Of a stretch of DNA of 9,932 bases, positions 1-7,227 are shown in pieces; position 1 is the first letter of the stretch, and each line of letters starts with the position of its first letter. The translations under genes were made by a program, and so were the position numbers. The notes beneath the pieces were generated by a model. That model had not been told where the DNA came from. It ran no database searches and saw only the letters and a program-made list of their open reading frames with translations. This DNA is from Anaerolineae bacterium (GTDB lineage Bacteria; Chloroflexota; Anaerolineae; Aggregatilineales; Phototrophicaceae), in the NCBI GenBank assembly GCA_015492875.1, contig WGEI01000444.1:1-9932 (forward strand), in the 5' to 3' direction.

Positions 1-2
1 CT

Positions 3-281
3 GCGCAGGTTGTGGGGCATTGGCGTTTAGAAGGTGTGACGCTGTATTGCACTTTAGAGCCGTGTAGCATGTGTGCAGGCGCAATGGTCTTAGCGCGCTT
101 ACCCCGATTGGTTTACGCCACCACCGACCCTAAAGCAGGCGCCAGTGGTAGCGTGTTATGTATCACAGCACATCCGCAACTGAACCACGCAGTACAGGTA
201 GAAGGCGGGCTATTGGCAAAAGAAGCCGCCGAACTCATCCGCGCCTTCTTCCGTAAGCTGCGGGCAGAAGGGCAAAAATGA
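3..281 (+). CDS. tadA: tRNA-specific adenosine deaminase TadA, C-terminal part (5' end cut by window)
   Basis: TadA deaminates adenosine 34 to inosine in the anticodon of tRNA-Arg(ACG), a cytoplasmic zinc enzyme. The visible part is the C-terminal two thirds or so and runs in frame from base 3 with no start codon expected inside the window. The second zinc motif is intact: TLEPCSMCAG, with the two ligand cysteines encoded at 63-65 and 72-74. It is followed by the family-typical DPKAGASGS stretch, the HPQLNH stretch, and a C-terminal helix ending in RAFFRKLR. The first zinc motif (HAE, with the catalytic glutamate) must lie upstream of the window. The residues after the zinc site match TadA rather than cytidine or guanine deaminases. 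The stop codon is only 3 bases from the stop of the convergent gene on the other strand, with no clear hairpin between them. Confidence 0.93.
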   Translation, partial: AQVVGHWRLEGVTLYCTLEPCSMCAGAMVLARLPRLVYATTDPKAGASGSVLCITAHPQLNHAVQVEGGLLAKEAAELIRAFFRKLRAEGQK

Positions 282-284
282 GCG

Positions 285-593
285 CTAACGCTTATTGCCC
301 GTTAAAGCGCGCCGTATACCAATAAGCACCATCGCACCCGCTGTGGCGATGATGAGGTTGACCACCACCAACGTCAACCCGCCATCGGGCTTATAAAGCC
401 CCAAAATACTCGCTAGAAAGCCACCTATCAGCGCCCCAAAAATCCCCAAAAGTATATCGGAAAATAGGTTACGGTCTTTTGCCCCCATGAAGCGGCGTGC
501 TAAATCGCCAGCAATCGCCCCCACAATAATCCAGCTGATGCAAATGAAGGGCGCTTTGAAAATGCTCGAAATGAGATTGCCGATGAATTCCAT
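285..593 (-). CDS. GlsB/YeaQ/YmgE-family (transglycosylase-associated) small membrane protein
   Basis: This 102-residue protein is almost entirely hydrophobic, with three predicted membrane helices at about residues 12-32, 44-64 and 73-93. The two glycine-rich family signatures are visible: WIIVGAIAGDLARRFMG at 21-37, and DILLGIFGALIGGFL at 46-60. Proteins of this family are small inner-membrane proteins often linked to stress responses. No enzymatic role is established despite the name. The ATG at 591-593 (reverse complement) is preceded by AGAGG with 5 bases of spacing (plus-strand 599-603), which supports this start. The protein is slightly longer at its N-terminus than the commonest members of about 80-90 residues. 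It converges on tadA. A weak promoter and a short palindrome lie just upstream and are listed separately. Confidence 0.9.
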   Translation of the reverse strand: MEFIGNLISSIFKAPFICISWIIVGAIAGDLARRFMGAKDRNLFSDILLGIFGALIGGFLASILGLYKPDGGLTLVVVNLIIATAGAMVLIGIRRALTGNKR

Positions 594-604
594 TAAAACC
601 TCTG

Positions 605-617
605 CGATATTATATCG
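605..617. repeat. 6-bp inverted repeat upstream of the GlsB-family gene, possible operator
   Basis: CGATAT and ATATCG are exact inverted copies around a single central T. The site lies between the predicted -10 element and the Shine-Dalgarno sequence of the GlsB-family gene, so it would sit at or near the transcription start. That is a suitable place for a repressor, but a 13-bp AT-rich palindrome can easily arise by chance and no matching regulator is present. Confidence 0.25.
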
Positions 618-622
618 TGATA

Positions 623-652
623 GTTATATCATTTATAACATAGATGGCTCAA
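623..652 (-). promoter_or_regulatory. Candidate sigma-70 promoter for the GlsB-family gene
   Basis: On the minus strand TTGAGC (plus 647-652) and TATAAC (plus 623-628) are separated by 18 bases. They match four of six and five of six consensus positions. The predicted start would give a 5' leader of about 20-25 bases containing the AGAGG ribosome site. A perfect TATAAT on the same strand at plus 609-614 has no -35 partner and would lie too close to the ribosome site, so this pair is preferred. Confidence 0.35.
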
Positions 653-707
653 TGCGGCTTGCAGACGTAGCAACCGACTGATTGATAGGCAATCAAATGA
701 TTAGGGA

Positions 708-735
708 TTGCGAGAGCGTGAAGTTTTTGTATAAT
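708..735 (+). promoter_or_regulatory. Sigma-70-type promoter of tRNA-Ser
   Basis: TTGCGA (708-713) and a perfect TATAAT (730-735) are separated by 16 bases. Transcription would begin around 742, about 8 bases before the mature tRNA 5' end. That short leader is typical for a tRNA transcribed alone, and a terminator directly follows the gene. Confidence 0.7.
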
Positions 736-749
736 GCGGCCAGTGTTTT

Positions 750-838
<89 letters not shown>

Positions 839-844
839 AGATAG

Positions 845-880
845 AAAAAGGCCTGTGTCCAATGACAGGCCTTTTTGTTT
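845..880. terminator. Strong rho-independent terminator, likely bidirectional
   Basis: A perfect 12-bp stem, AAAAAGGCCTGT (845-856) with ACAGGCCTTTTT (865-876), encloses an 8-base loop. On the plus strand it ends in a T-rich run (872-880), only 8 bases after tRNA-Ser. The A run on the left arm gives a matching T run when read from the minus strand, so the hairpin can also end the corA-rnd transcript arriving from the right. Confidence 0.9.
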
Positions 881-959
881 AACGAGTTTGCGGGGTGGGA
901 ACGCCTAATTATGTGCGTGCTCATATCATCCCATATAAGCACTCAAGGGGTCATAATGG

Positions 960-2129
960 TCACTGAGATGGCGAGGAAAAGCGCCCCACAATATCTAATA
1001 ATTCCGCGCCATAGTTGCGGCAACGCCACGGCCCCAAGCCGTCAATCTGGGCGAGTTCATCCATATTGCGCGGCAATTCTGTCGCTAAGGCCCACAGCGC
1101 TTGCTTAGAGATAATCACGTCGGCATCGACATTGCGCTCGCGGGCTTTTTGCTTGCGCCAGTCATACAATACGGAGAAACGCCCTGCTAAAACAGGGTCT
1201 GGCGAGTCATGGCGCGGGCGGCGCGGCAATGGCTGGTCGCGCCCTTCTGCAATGGCTTGCAACAAAGCATCACCATAACGCCGCACTTGCATGGCAGATA
1301 CCCCATGAACCTTGTGAAGTTGACTGGGCGTGGTTGGCATATCGCGGGCAATCTCTACCAACGCAGCATTGGTCAAAATTTTGAATGGCGGGCGATTTCG
1401 CTCACGGGCGATTTTATCGCGCAGGATAAAAATGCTGCGCAACACGGCCAGTTGCTGGCGGTTGAGGTTATTGGGAATGCCCAAACGCCAAAAATCATCG
1501 GGGTCAAATTCACGGGGGCCAATATCACCAATGGCGATAACATCTTCGAAGAATTCGTAAGCCTCTTCCAGCCGCCCCTTTTGCAATAGCTCTTGATAGA
1601 GATGGTCACGCAGGGGGATGAGATAGTGGGTATCGAGTTGGGCATAGCGCAGCTTGGAAGCCGAAAGCGGGCGTTGTGCCCAGTTATCGCGCTGGTGCTT
1701 CTTACTCAACTGTACGCCAAAAATCTGCTTCAACATATTGCCCAGCCCAACAGCGTTATAGCCACAAACGCGCGCGGCGGCCATCGTGTCGAATATATGG
1801 ACGGCATGAAAGCCATAATCGCGCTTAAGGCAAACTAAGTCATAGCCTGCAGCGTGGAAGATTTTCTCTACTTTGGGGTTAGCTAAAACATCGCCAAAAG
1901 GGCGAATATCATCAATCGCAAAGGGGTCAATGATGTAATCATCTGTGCGGGTAGAAATTTGAATGAGGCAGACTTGTTCACGATAAGCATGTAAGCTATT
2001 GGCTTCGGTATCAATGCCAATAACAGGCTGCCGCCCCAGTTGGGACATTAAATCGCGAAAGTCGTTGTCATTATCGATATAAAATGCCGGTTTTAAGGAT
2101 GGAACAAACATCAATGATAACCATAACAC
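960..2129 (-). CDS. rnd: Ribonuclease D (DEDDy 3'-5' exoribonuclease with two HRDC domains)
   Basis: RNase D trims the 3' ends of tRNA precursors and other small structured RNAs in the cytoplasm. The exonuclease domain spans about residues 15-200 and shows all DEDDy residues: D40 and E42 in IDTEA, D97 in HAAGYDL, and Y162 with D166 in YAQLD. Two HRDC-type helical domains follow at about 215-295 and 320-385, as in Escherichia coli RNase D. The total of 389 residues is close to the family norm. The longest reading starts at GTG, overlapping the corA TAG stop by one base (TAGTG), which suggests translational coupling. An ATG six codons in (plus 2109-2111) is an alternative start. Neither has a strong ribosome site. 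Transcription would end at the bidirectional hairpin at 845-880. Confidence 0.95.
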   Translation of the reverse strand: MLWLSLMFVPSLKPAFYIDNDNDFRDLMSQLGRQPVIGIDTEANSLHAYREQVCLIQISTRTDDYIIDPFAIDDIRPFGDVLANPKVEKIFHAAGYDLVCLKRDYGFHAVHIFDTMAAARVCGYNAVGLGNMLKQIFGVQLSKKHQRDNWAQRPLSASKLRYAQLDTHYLIPLRDHLYQELLQKGRLEEAYEFFEDVIAIGDIGPREFDPDDFWRLGIPNNLNRQQLAVLRSIFILRDKIARERNRPPFKILTNAALVEIARDMPTTPSQLHKVHGVSAMQVRRYGDALLQAIAEGRDQPLPRRPRHDSPDPVLAGRFSVLYDWRKQKARERNVDADVIISKQALWALATELPRNMDELAQIDGLGPWRCRNYGAELLDIVGRFSSPSQ

Positions 2130-3103
2130 TAAAGCCAGCCGCGCTTACGAAAGTAAAGCAACATCGATACGGCTATGATGAGCATTAAAAAGCTGATAAT
2201 GAAAAATGCCATGGGATGGTCATCTAATGGCAAATCTATATTCATGCCATAGATGCTAGAAATCAAGGTCAAGGGTAGCATAATGAAACTAATCACGGTC
2301 AAGATACGCATCACATCATTAATACGATGATTCAATAAGGTATCTGCCGTTTCTGCTAAGCCTGCAATCACCTCATGGTTTTCATCTAAAATATCACGCG
2401 CTTTTCGTAAATGGTCAGCAATATCGCCAAAATACTCTTCAAGGTCTTCATGAATAATGGCATGCTCGCCGGTTTCAATTTCTTCAATCACGGGTAGCTG
2501 TTGGCGAACGATGCGGCGCAGGGCTAAGACATCGCGGCGAACAATGGAAATTTCTTGAATAATGCGTTGAGAGCGCTCTGTAAAAATTTGTTCTTCAATG
2601 GCTTGAATGTTGGCATCTACCCGCCGAAGAATTGGAAAGATGTAGTCAACTAAGGTATCAATAATCACATAAAAGGTGTGGTTAGCGCCTTTACCTAAAA
2701 GGCGTTGGCGCACCTGCTCATCTTCTTCAGCAACTTCAAACAGTTTATTTAAGGGCTTGAGTTGGCCATCGTGCAATGTGACTACATAGCCGCGCCCCAC
2801 AAAAAAATCCACCTCTGCAGCACGGGTAATGCGTGCAACAGGGTCCCACTTTGGGAAGTGCATAACGACGAATAGATAATCGTCGTCCGTGTCGATTTTG
2901 GGGCGCTCGATGCGGCTTTGCACATCTTCGAGATGCAAGGGGTGAATATAGGGATACTGCTCCCGCAATGCAGCAATATCAGCTACATTAGGGTTGATAA
3001 TGTTAGTCCACGTCACGCGGCCATGTGTGAGTTGATATAGCGTCATGAAGTTATTATCTACCCGAACGCTATCTGAAACAAGGTAGGATCTAAGAAAAAT
3101 CAA
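2129..3103 (-). CDS. corA: CorA-family magnesium/divalent cation transporter
   Basis: CorA proteins are pentameric inner-membrane channels that take up Mg2+ (some members carry Co2+, Ni2+ or Zn2+). This protein has a long soluble N-terminal domain (to about residue 265) rich in charged helices. Two C-terminal membrane helices follow at about 267-285 and 298-318. The signature YGMN (G286, M287, N288) sits at the end of the first helix, and the protein ends in a basic tail, FRKRGWL. The pore loop after GMN reads IDLPLDDHP, with acidic residues as expected. The start is uncertain. The reading given uses TTG, and its first residues (LRSYLVSD) resemble family N-termini. The first ATG is at plus 3044-3046 (residue 20) and would give 305 residues. 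No clear ribosome site precedes either. It is likely cotranscribed with rnd. Which ion is carried cannot be told from sequence. Confidence 0.93.
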   Translation of the reverse strand: MIFLRSYLVSDSVRVDNNFMTLYQLTHGRVTWTNIINPNVADIAALREQYPYIHPLHLEDVQSRIERPKIDTDDDYLFVVMHFPKWDPVARITRAAEVDFFVGRGYVVTLHDGQLKPLNKLFEVAEEDEQVRQRLLGKGANHTFYVIIDTLVDYIFPILRRVDANIQAIEEQIFTERSQRIIQEISIVRRDVLALRRIVRQQLPVIEEIETGEHAIIHEDLEEYFGDIADHLRKARDILDENHEVIAGLAETADTLLNHRINDVMRILTVISFIMLPLTLISSIYGMNIDLPLDDHPMAFFIISFLMLIIAVSMLLYFRKRGWL

Positions 3104-3252
3104 GGTAGAAGTTTGAGCAATATCGACGTAATATAAAGCAAGAAAAGGGGTTGTATTGTGTTTGTATTGGCTTGGATTTCAGCCTGTGTCACCATATCCT
3201 GAAGCCTCACTTGCTTAGGTGTGTTTTGTTAGAAATTCAACAAAATCTGTTT

Positions 3253-3281
3253 TTGACAGGGTATAGTGCTTGTGATATATT
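3253..3281 (+). promoter_or_regulatory. Promoter of the Rieske / cytochrome b operon
   Basis: A perfect TTGACA (3253-3258) and TATATT (3276-3281) are separated by exactly 17 bases, and TG at 3273-3274 adds an extended -10. The start would be near 3288, giving a leader of about 100 bases before the Rieske ATG. The leader contains a small inverted repeat, CCTGA-CACT-TCAGG (3332-3345), of unknown meaning. The rest of the divergent gap back to corA (3104-3252) shows no convincing promoter for corA. Confidence 0.75.
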
Positions 3282-3389
3282 TAACACACTGTTCTGAAGG
3301 ACTCTACAAGTAGGGCAAAAAGCACACAAATCCTGACACTTCAGGCCAATACATTCATTCTTCCTAAGAACTAATCGGAGGAACTGCTA

Positions 3390-3971
3390 ATGGCTACAGC
3401 GAACGCTGCTCAAGCCAAAACGGCGGCTGCAAAAGCAGCGCCGGAAGTGCAAGTTAGCGCCCCCAGCAGGCGCGAATTTCTATATTACATCTGGGGCGCA
3501 TCTATGGTGATGTTGCTTGGGCAGGTCACTGCCGGCATCATCTGGTTTGCGTTCCCGCGCTTTAAAGAAGGCGAATTCGGCGGGGTATTCCAATTTAACC
3601 CTGAAGATTTGCCAGAGCAAAATGTAGGGCCGTTTACGGTGGCATCAGGCCGTTTCCATATTAGCAATGTGGATAAAGGCCTGCTGGCATTATACATGGT
3701 TTGTACGCACCTTGGCTGCATACCAAAGTGGATTGATACGAACCATCGTTTTGAATGCCCATGCCACGGTTCAAAGTTTGAGCTAGACGGCAAATACATT
3801 GAAGGGCCTGCGCCGCGCTCGTTAGACCGTTTCGTGATGACTGTCACGTATTCGGATGGTACGCAGGTTACGACAAACGACGCTGGTGACCCAATCGCTC
3901 TAGACCCGGATAAGAGTATCGTCGATATTCAAATCGACACCGGTACTCGTATTTTAGGGCCTAGCGCTTAA
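3390..3971 (+). CDS. qcrA: Rieske [2Fe-2S] iron-sulfur protein of a cytochrome bc-type complex
   Basis: The Rieske subunit takes the first electron from quinol at the Qo site of cytochrome b and passes it to cytochrome c on the outer face of the membrane. Both cluster boxes are intact: CTHLGC (C105, H107, C110) and CPCHGS (C123, C125, H126). The ligands are C105, H107, C123 and H126, and C110-C125 form the stabilising disulfide. A hydrophilic Ala/Lys-rich N-terminus precedes SRREFL (26-31), a Tat-type twin-arginine motif, then one membrane anchor at about 32-55. This fits folded export with the anchor retained. The length of 193 residues is normal. GGAGG at 3377-3381, 8 bases before the ATG, fixes the start. 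It is the first gene of an operon with cytochrome b, 36 bases downstream. The symbol follows the Bacillus-type qcrABC naming by analogy only. Confidence 0.96.
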   Translation: MATANAAQAKTAAAKAAPEVQVSAPSRREFLYYIWGASMVMLLGQVTAGIIWFAFPRFKEGEFGGVFQFNPEDLPEQNVGPFTVASGRFHISNVDKGLLALYMVCTHLGCIPKWIDTNHRFECPCHGSKFELDGKYIEGPAPRSLDRFVMTVTYSDGTQVTTNDAGDPIALDPDKSIVDIQIDTGTRILGPSA

Positions 3972-4007
3972 ATAAGGGTTGCAATTTACAGTTGACCGAG
4001 GAGAAAA

Positions 4008-5921
4008 ATGTCCGTACTCCCGTTCCCTACCATCCTTGATGATATAAAGGAAAAGGGCCTGCGTCGCGCGTTGTACGATGCGGTTGATACAACCGTAGAG
4101 CGTGTCACAGCAGGCATGAACATTCAGGACATCCGCGAGGCGTTGCGGGGCGAAAAAGCCAGCCGGCGTCCAAACCCGCGTCTGACGCCCCATGCGGATA
4201 GTTTCTGGCTACATATGCGTCCAAGCTACTTCAATAAGGAAGTTACAGGGATTTACCCAACTTTCCGTTTGGGGTGGCTTTCGACCTATTTCGTATTCTT
4301 CGAGACCATTACCGGCATTTTGCTGATGCTGTGGTACACACCATCACCGGAAATTGCCTATGGCAACATGCTCAACATTCTGGGCAACGTACCATTGGGG
4401 CAATTTGTCCGCGACTTACACCGTTTAGGTGCGGAGGCGATGGTGCTGATTGTCGCATTGCATATGATGCGAACATGGTTCACGGCCAGTTATAAGAAAC
4501 CGCGCCAGTTCACCTGGTTCACCGGTGTGGTACTGCTCTTTGCCACTGGTTTGCTCAGTTTCTCTGGCTACCTGCTGCCGTGGGACCAGTTGGCGCTGTG
4601 GGCGGTGACCATTGGCGCAAGTATGGCGGAAGCGACACCAGCCATAGGTAAAGAGGTGAACTTGCTGTTACGCGGTGCACCGGAATTGGGCGCTAACGGT
4701 CTTTTGCGCTTCTATCTATTGCATGTTTTGGCGCTACCGGTTCTGCTCTTCGTTTTCCTGGGCGTACACTATTATAAGGTCATTATTCATGGCCACAGCC
4801 TACCGCCCCAATCCGAGAAGATTGGCGAAGATACAGCGAAGCGTGTGCCGTTGGATAAGCGCGTTTACTTCATTCCCGATTTGCTCACCAACGAGCTAAT
4901 GTGGCTTGGTGTAACGACCTTCATCATGGTGGTGCTGGTCATCTGGTTCTACCATGCGCCGCTAGAAAATCATGCTGACCCGCAGGTAACGCCACTGGGC
5001 ACAACCGCGCCATGGTACTTCTTGTGGATTCAGGGCGCGCTGAAACTTGGCGATAAGTTCCTCATGGGCATCGCCTTCCCCACCGCTTTGCTCGGCATTT
5101 TAGCTGTGATGCCTTATCTAGACACCGCGCCCAGCCGCCGTTATAAAGATCGCCGCATCATGATTACACTTGGCCTGTTGCTCATTTCCGTCACGACTAT
5201 TTTGAGCTACATGGGTCTGCCTGAATTCGCGGTGAGCACATCGGCGGAAATTGAAATCCTACACGAATTAGATAAAGAACCCGCCCACAATAAAATGGGT
5301 ATTATCCGCCCAGTGCCGTATGAGCAGTTAGTTGTCGGCTGGTATACCACTGCGCAGTTCGACGTGCCAGAAGGCGAAGATGTCGATGCGTATTTGGCCG
5401 AATTCAACGCGACAATCGCAGAAAATAGCCAATACGAACAACTTGTAGATGATTTGCGGCAAACTGCATTCACCGTCACTAATACCGAGCCGATGTTTGA
5501 GGCCATTCCTGAAGATGCACCAGAACTGGAAGCAGTGCTTGAAGAGTTCTATCACATGCTGAAGGAAGAAGAGCTAGAATTGCCAAACGCCTGGGGCGCT
5601 ATCATCATCACCGAAAATCAAGACGGTTTGAAGCGCATTGACCTAGCTATCAGCTGGGACGGTGTGGAAATTGAACAGGGTGATGTTGTGCTCGATGAAA
5701 ACGGTGAACCCGTACCTTTGATGGAAACCGTTCTCGTACCAGTTGTTGATGAAAACGGCGAACCCGTTATGGTCGAAATGCTGGACGAAAACGGCGATGT
5801 CGTCACCAACGAAAATGGCGAGCCTATTATGGTGCAGGCGACAGAAGAAGTGCAACAACGTGTACGTCGTATTCGCGTTCAGCATATCTTCCTGCATCGT
5901 AATGCCGCATACTTCCAATAG
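4008..5921 (+). CDS. qcrB: Fused cytochrome b (b6 plus subunit IV type) with long C-terminal tail and variant Qo motif
   Basis: This is the quinol-oxidising membrane subunit of the bc-type complex. Residues about 85-260 form the four-helix b6-like part, with heme b ligands H138/H152 and H239/H254. The 14-residue gap in the second pair is the b6-type spacing. Residues about 290-405 form the three-helix subunit IV part. The Qo motif, normally PEWY, reads APWY (334-337) in TAPWYFLW, so the usual catalytic Glu position is Pro. After the last helix (about 385-404) there is a roughly 230-residue acidic soluble tail, which seven helices would place outside the cytoplasm. It carries DENGEP-like repeats and ends HIFLHRNAAYFQ. 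A hydrophilic N-terminal segment of about 85 residues is also present. The start ATG has GAGGAG (3998-4003) 4 bases upstream. The diheme cytochrome c gene follows within a few bases. The symbol is given by analogy. Confidence 0.93.
   Translation: MSVLPFPTILDDIKEKGLRRALYDAVDTTVERVTAGMNIQDIREALRGEKASRRPNPRLTPHADSFWLHMRPSYFNKEVTGIYPTFRLGWLSTYFVFFETITGILLMLWYTPSPEIAYGNMLNILGNVPLGQFVRDLHRLGAEAMVLIVALHMMRTWFTASYKKPRQFTWFTGVVLLFATGLLSFSGYLLPWDQLALWAVTIGASMAEATPAIGKEVNLLLRGAPELGANGLLRFYLLHVLALPVLLFVFLGVHYYKVIIHGHSLPPQSEKIGEDTAKRVPLDKRVYFIPDLLTNELMWLGVTTFIMVVLVIWFYHAPLENHADPQVTPLGTTAPWYFLWIQGALKLGDKFLMGIAFPTALLGILAVMPYLDTAPSRRYKDRRIMITLGLLLISVTTILSYMGLPEFAVSTSAEIEILHELDKEPAHNKMGIIRPVPYEQLVVGWYTTAQFDVPEGEDVDAYLAEFNATIAENSQYEQLVDDLRQTAFTVTNTEPMFEAIPEDAPELEAVLEEFYHMLKEEELELPNAWGAIIITENQDGLKRIDLAISWDGVEIEQGDVVLDENGEPVPLMETVLVPVVDENGEPVMVEMLDENGDVVTNENGEPIMVQATEEVQQRVRRIRVQHIFLHRNAAYFQ
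5694..5831 (+). repeat. DENGEP-like repeats coding the cytochrome b tail
   Basis: Within the cytochrome b gene, residues 563-608 contain four related units: DENGEPVP, DENGEPVM, DENGDVV and NENGEPIM. At the DNA level two units share almost the same run beginning GATGAAAACGG (5694 and 5748), so they probably arose by local duplication. Such Asp/Asn/Gly units are common in extracytoplasmic linkers and can bind calcium, but binding here is not shown. Confidence 0.7.
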
Positions 5922-5927
5922 GGGTTG

Positions 5928-7142
5928 ATGCTCATGCTGGAACGAATGATTTTCGAACGCATAGAAACCCGAATTCTAGTGGGTATCACGGCCTTCTTCG
6001 GCATTCTGCTGATGGTTGGTTGGGTAGCCATTAATGAAGGCGGGCGTATGGCGGCATTTGAAGAGCGTAGTTTAGCGCGTTCTATCGAACGTGGTGCTGC
6101 TCTGTTCGCCAGCGGTTGTGCTACCTGCCACGGCAATGACGGGCGCGGCATTACCGGGCGCGCGCCGGCCTTGAATAACCCACAACTATTCGGGTATGAC
6201 TTTGGTACTGGCGAAATCACCGCACAGATTGCCAAATTGGAAGAGCAACGCGACCTACGCACGCAATTGCCAGAGTTAGAGGCCGAGTTAGCAGCAGAAA
6301 CTAACCCGAACGTCCGCCAGCAACTGGAAGAAGAAATCGCTGCCGTGCAAAAGGCGATTGATCCTAACTTTGATGGCATAGACTTCGACGCTGAAATCGT
6401 AGCCTTGCAAGCACAATACGATGAACTTGCTGGCCAAATGCAGCAAGCGATTGCTAATGGTTATGATCCAGCCCATCCAGAACGTCTCGTCAATGTTGGC
6501 TGGGCGGGTGACCTGTACGGCTTCCTCTTCACCACCTTGAAGGGTGGCCGGCCAGTGAGCAGTAGCTACTGGCCGCAAGCAATGCCAGCTTGGTCTCAAG
6601 AAGCCGGTGGCCCCATGCGTGATGACCAGCTAGAAGACCTAGTGAATTACATCATGAACTGGGATAGAGGCGAAGCATGGACGCTGGCCGACCTGAATGC
6701 GGTACAGCAGTTCGCGGTTGAGCCTGCGCGCAGTAGTGGTGGTGGTAGTGAACAACAAGCTGATGCTAGCCCAGTTGGCACTAATGTCCGCCAGATTATG
6801 GGCGACCTAGAAGGCGTTGAGGGCGATGCCGCACGCGGTGAGGCGCTCTTCAATAGCCAGGAAACGCCGCTTGGCGGTGTGGCGCTTGGGTGCTCTGGTT
6901 GCCATAATGGCGTCGTCGCCCCAGCTGCTGAAGGGCTATGGGCACGTGTGGAAACCGAACGCCTAGCGGATGCTGCCCTTGCTGGGTATACGGCTGAACA
7001 ATATGTGGTAGAGAGCATTGTCAACCCAGGTGCTTATGTGGTAGAGGGCTACCAGCCTATCATGCCCGGCACCTTTGGCGAAGCGCTCAGCACACAAGAT
7101 CTCGCTGATTTGCTCGCTTATATCCATTCATTAGGCGAATAG
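5928..7142 (+). CDS. Membrane-anchored diheme cytochrome c of the bc-type complex
   Basis: This is the probable electron acceptor of the Rieske protein, replacing cytochrome c1 or f. With the ATG at 5928 it has 404 residues. One N-terminal membrane helix (about 17-37) is followed by two class I c-type heme domains outside the cytoplasm. Heme 1 is CATCH (64-68), with a likely Met ligand in AMP at 219. Heme 2 is CSGCH (322-326), with a likely Met ligand in IMP at 379. Between the CATCH site and its Met lies an inserted Glu/Gln/Leu-rich segment (about 96-176) that looks like paired helices or a coiled coil. A Gly/Ser linker (about 269-282) joins the domains. Possible starts are TTG 5925, ATG 5928 and ATG 5934. 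AGGGG at 5920-5924 best suits 5934. The gene follows cytochrome b immediately and the operon ends at the hairpin at 7178-7206. Confidence 0.93.
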   Translation: MLMLERMIFERIETRILVGITAFFGILLMVGWVAINEGGRMAAFEERSLARSIERGAALFASGCATCHGNDGRGITGRAPALNNPQLFGYDFGTGEITAQIAKLEEQRDLRTQLPELEAELAAETNPNVRQQLEEEIAAVQKAIDPNFDGIDFDAEIVALQAQYDELAGQMQQAIANGYDPAHPERLVNVGWAGDLYGFLFTTLKGGRPVSSSYWPQAMPAWSQEAGGPMRDDQLEDLVNYIMNWDRGEAWTLADLNAVQQFAVEPARSSGGGSEQQADASPVGTNVRQIMGDLEGVEGDAARGEALFNSQETPLGGVALGCSGCHNGVVAPAAEGLWARVETERLADAALAGYTAEQYVVESIVNPGAYVVEGYQPIMPGTFGEALSTQDLADLLAYIHSLGE

Positions 7143-7177
7143 TCAGCATAGGACAAACGACATATCGTCATCCCAAG

Positions 7178-7206
7178 CCCCTGCTAGTATCATAGCGGGG
7201 GTTTTT
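7178..7206 (+). terminator. Rho-independent terminator of the Rieske / cytochrome b operon
   Basis: CCCC-T-GCTA (7178-7186) pairs with TAGCGGGG (7193-7200) around a 6-base loop, with one bulged T, and is followed by T5 (7202-7206). It lies 36 bases after the diheme cytochrome stop. The next cytochrome gene begins 22 bases later with no good promoter in between, so some read-through is likely. Confidence 0.8.
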
Positions 7207-7227
7207 GCCATAATTAGGAGAAGTGAT

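Noticed and set aside
281..308. Possible hairpins around AGCGCTAACGCT between the convergent tadA and GlsB-family genes
   Set aside because: Stems are only 4-5 bp with no following T run in either direction, and they lie largely inside the GlsB-family coding end. This is too weak to call a terminator.
609..614. Perfect TATAAT (minus strand) as the -10 of the GlsB-family gene
   Set aside because: No acceptable -35 lies upstream, and the start would be at the ribosome site itself. The TTGAGC/TATAAC pair further upstream fits better.
3130..3135. TATATT on the minus strand as a corA promoter -10
   Set aside because: The region 16-18 bases upstream has no resemblance to TTGACA, so it was not listed as a feature.
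5643..5918. Antisense open frames over the cytochrome b tail repeats
   Set aside because: They are shadows of the repetitive GAA/GAT-rich coding sequence. They have no ribosome site and no plausible protein features.
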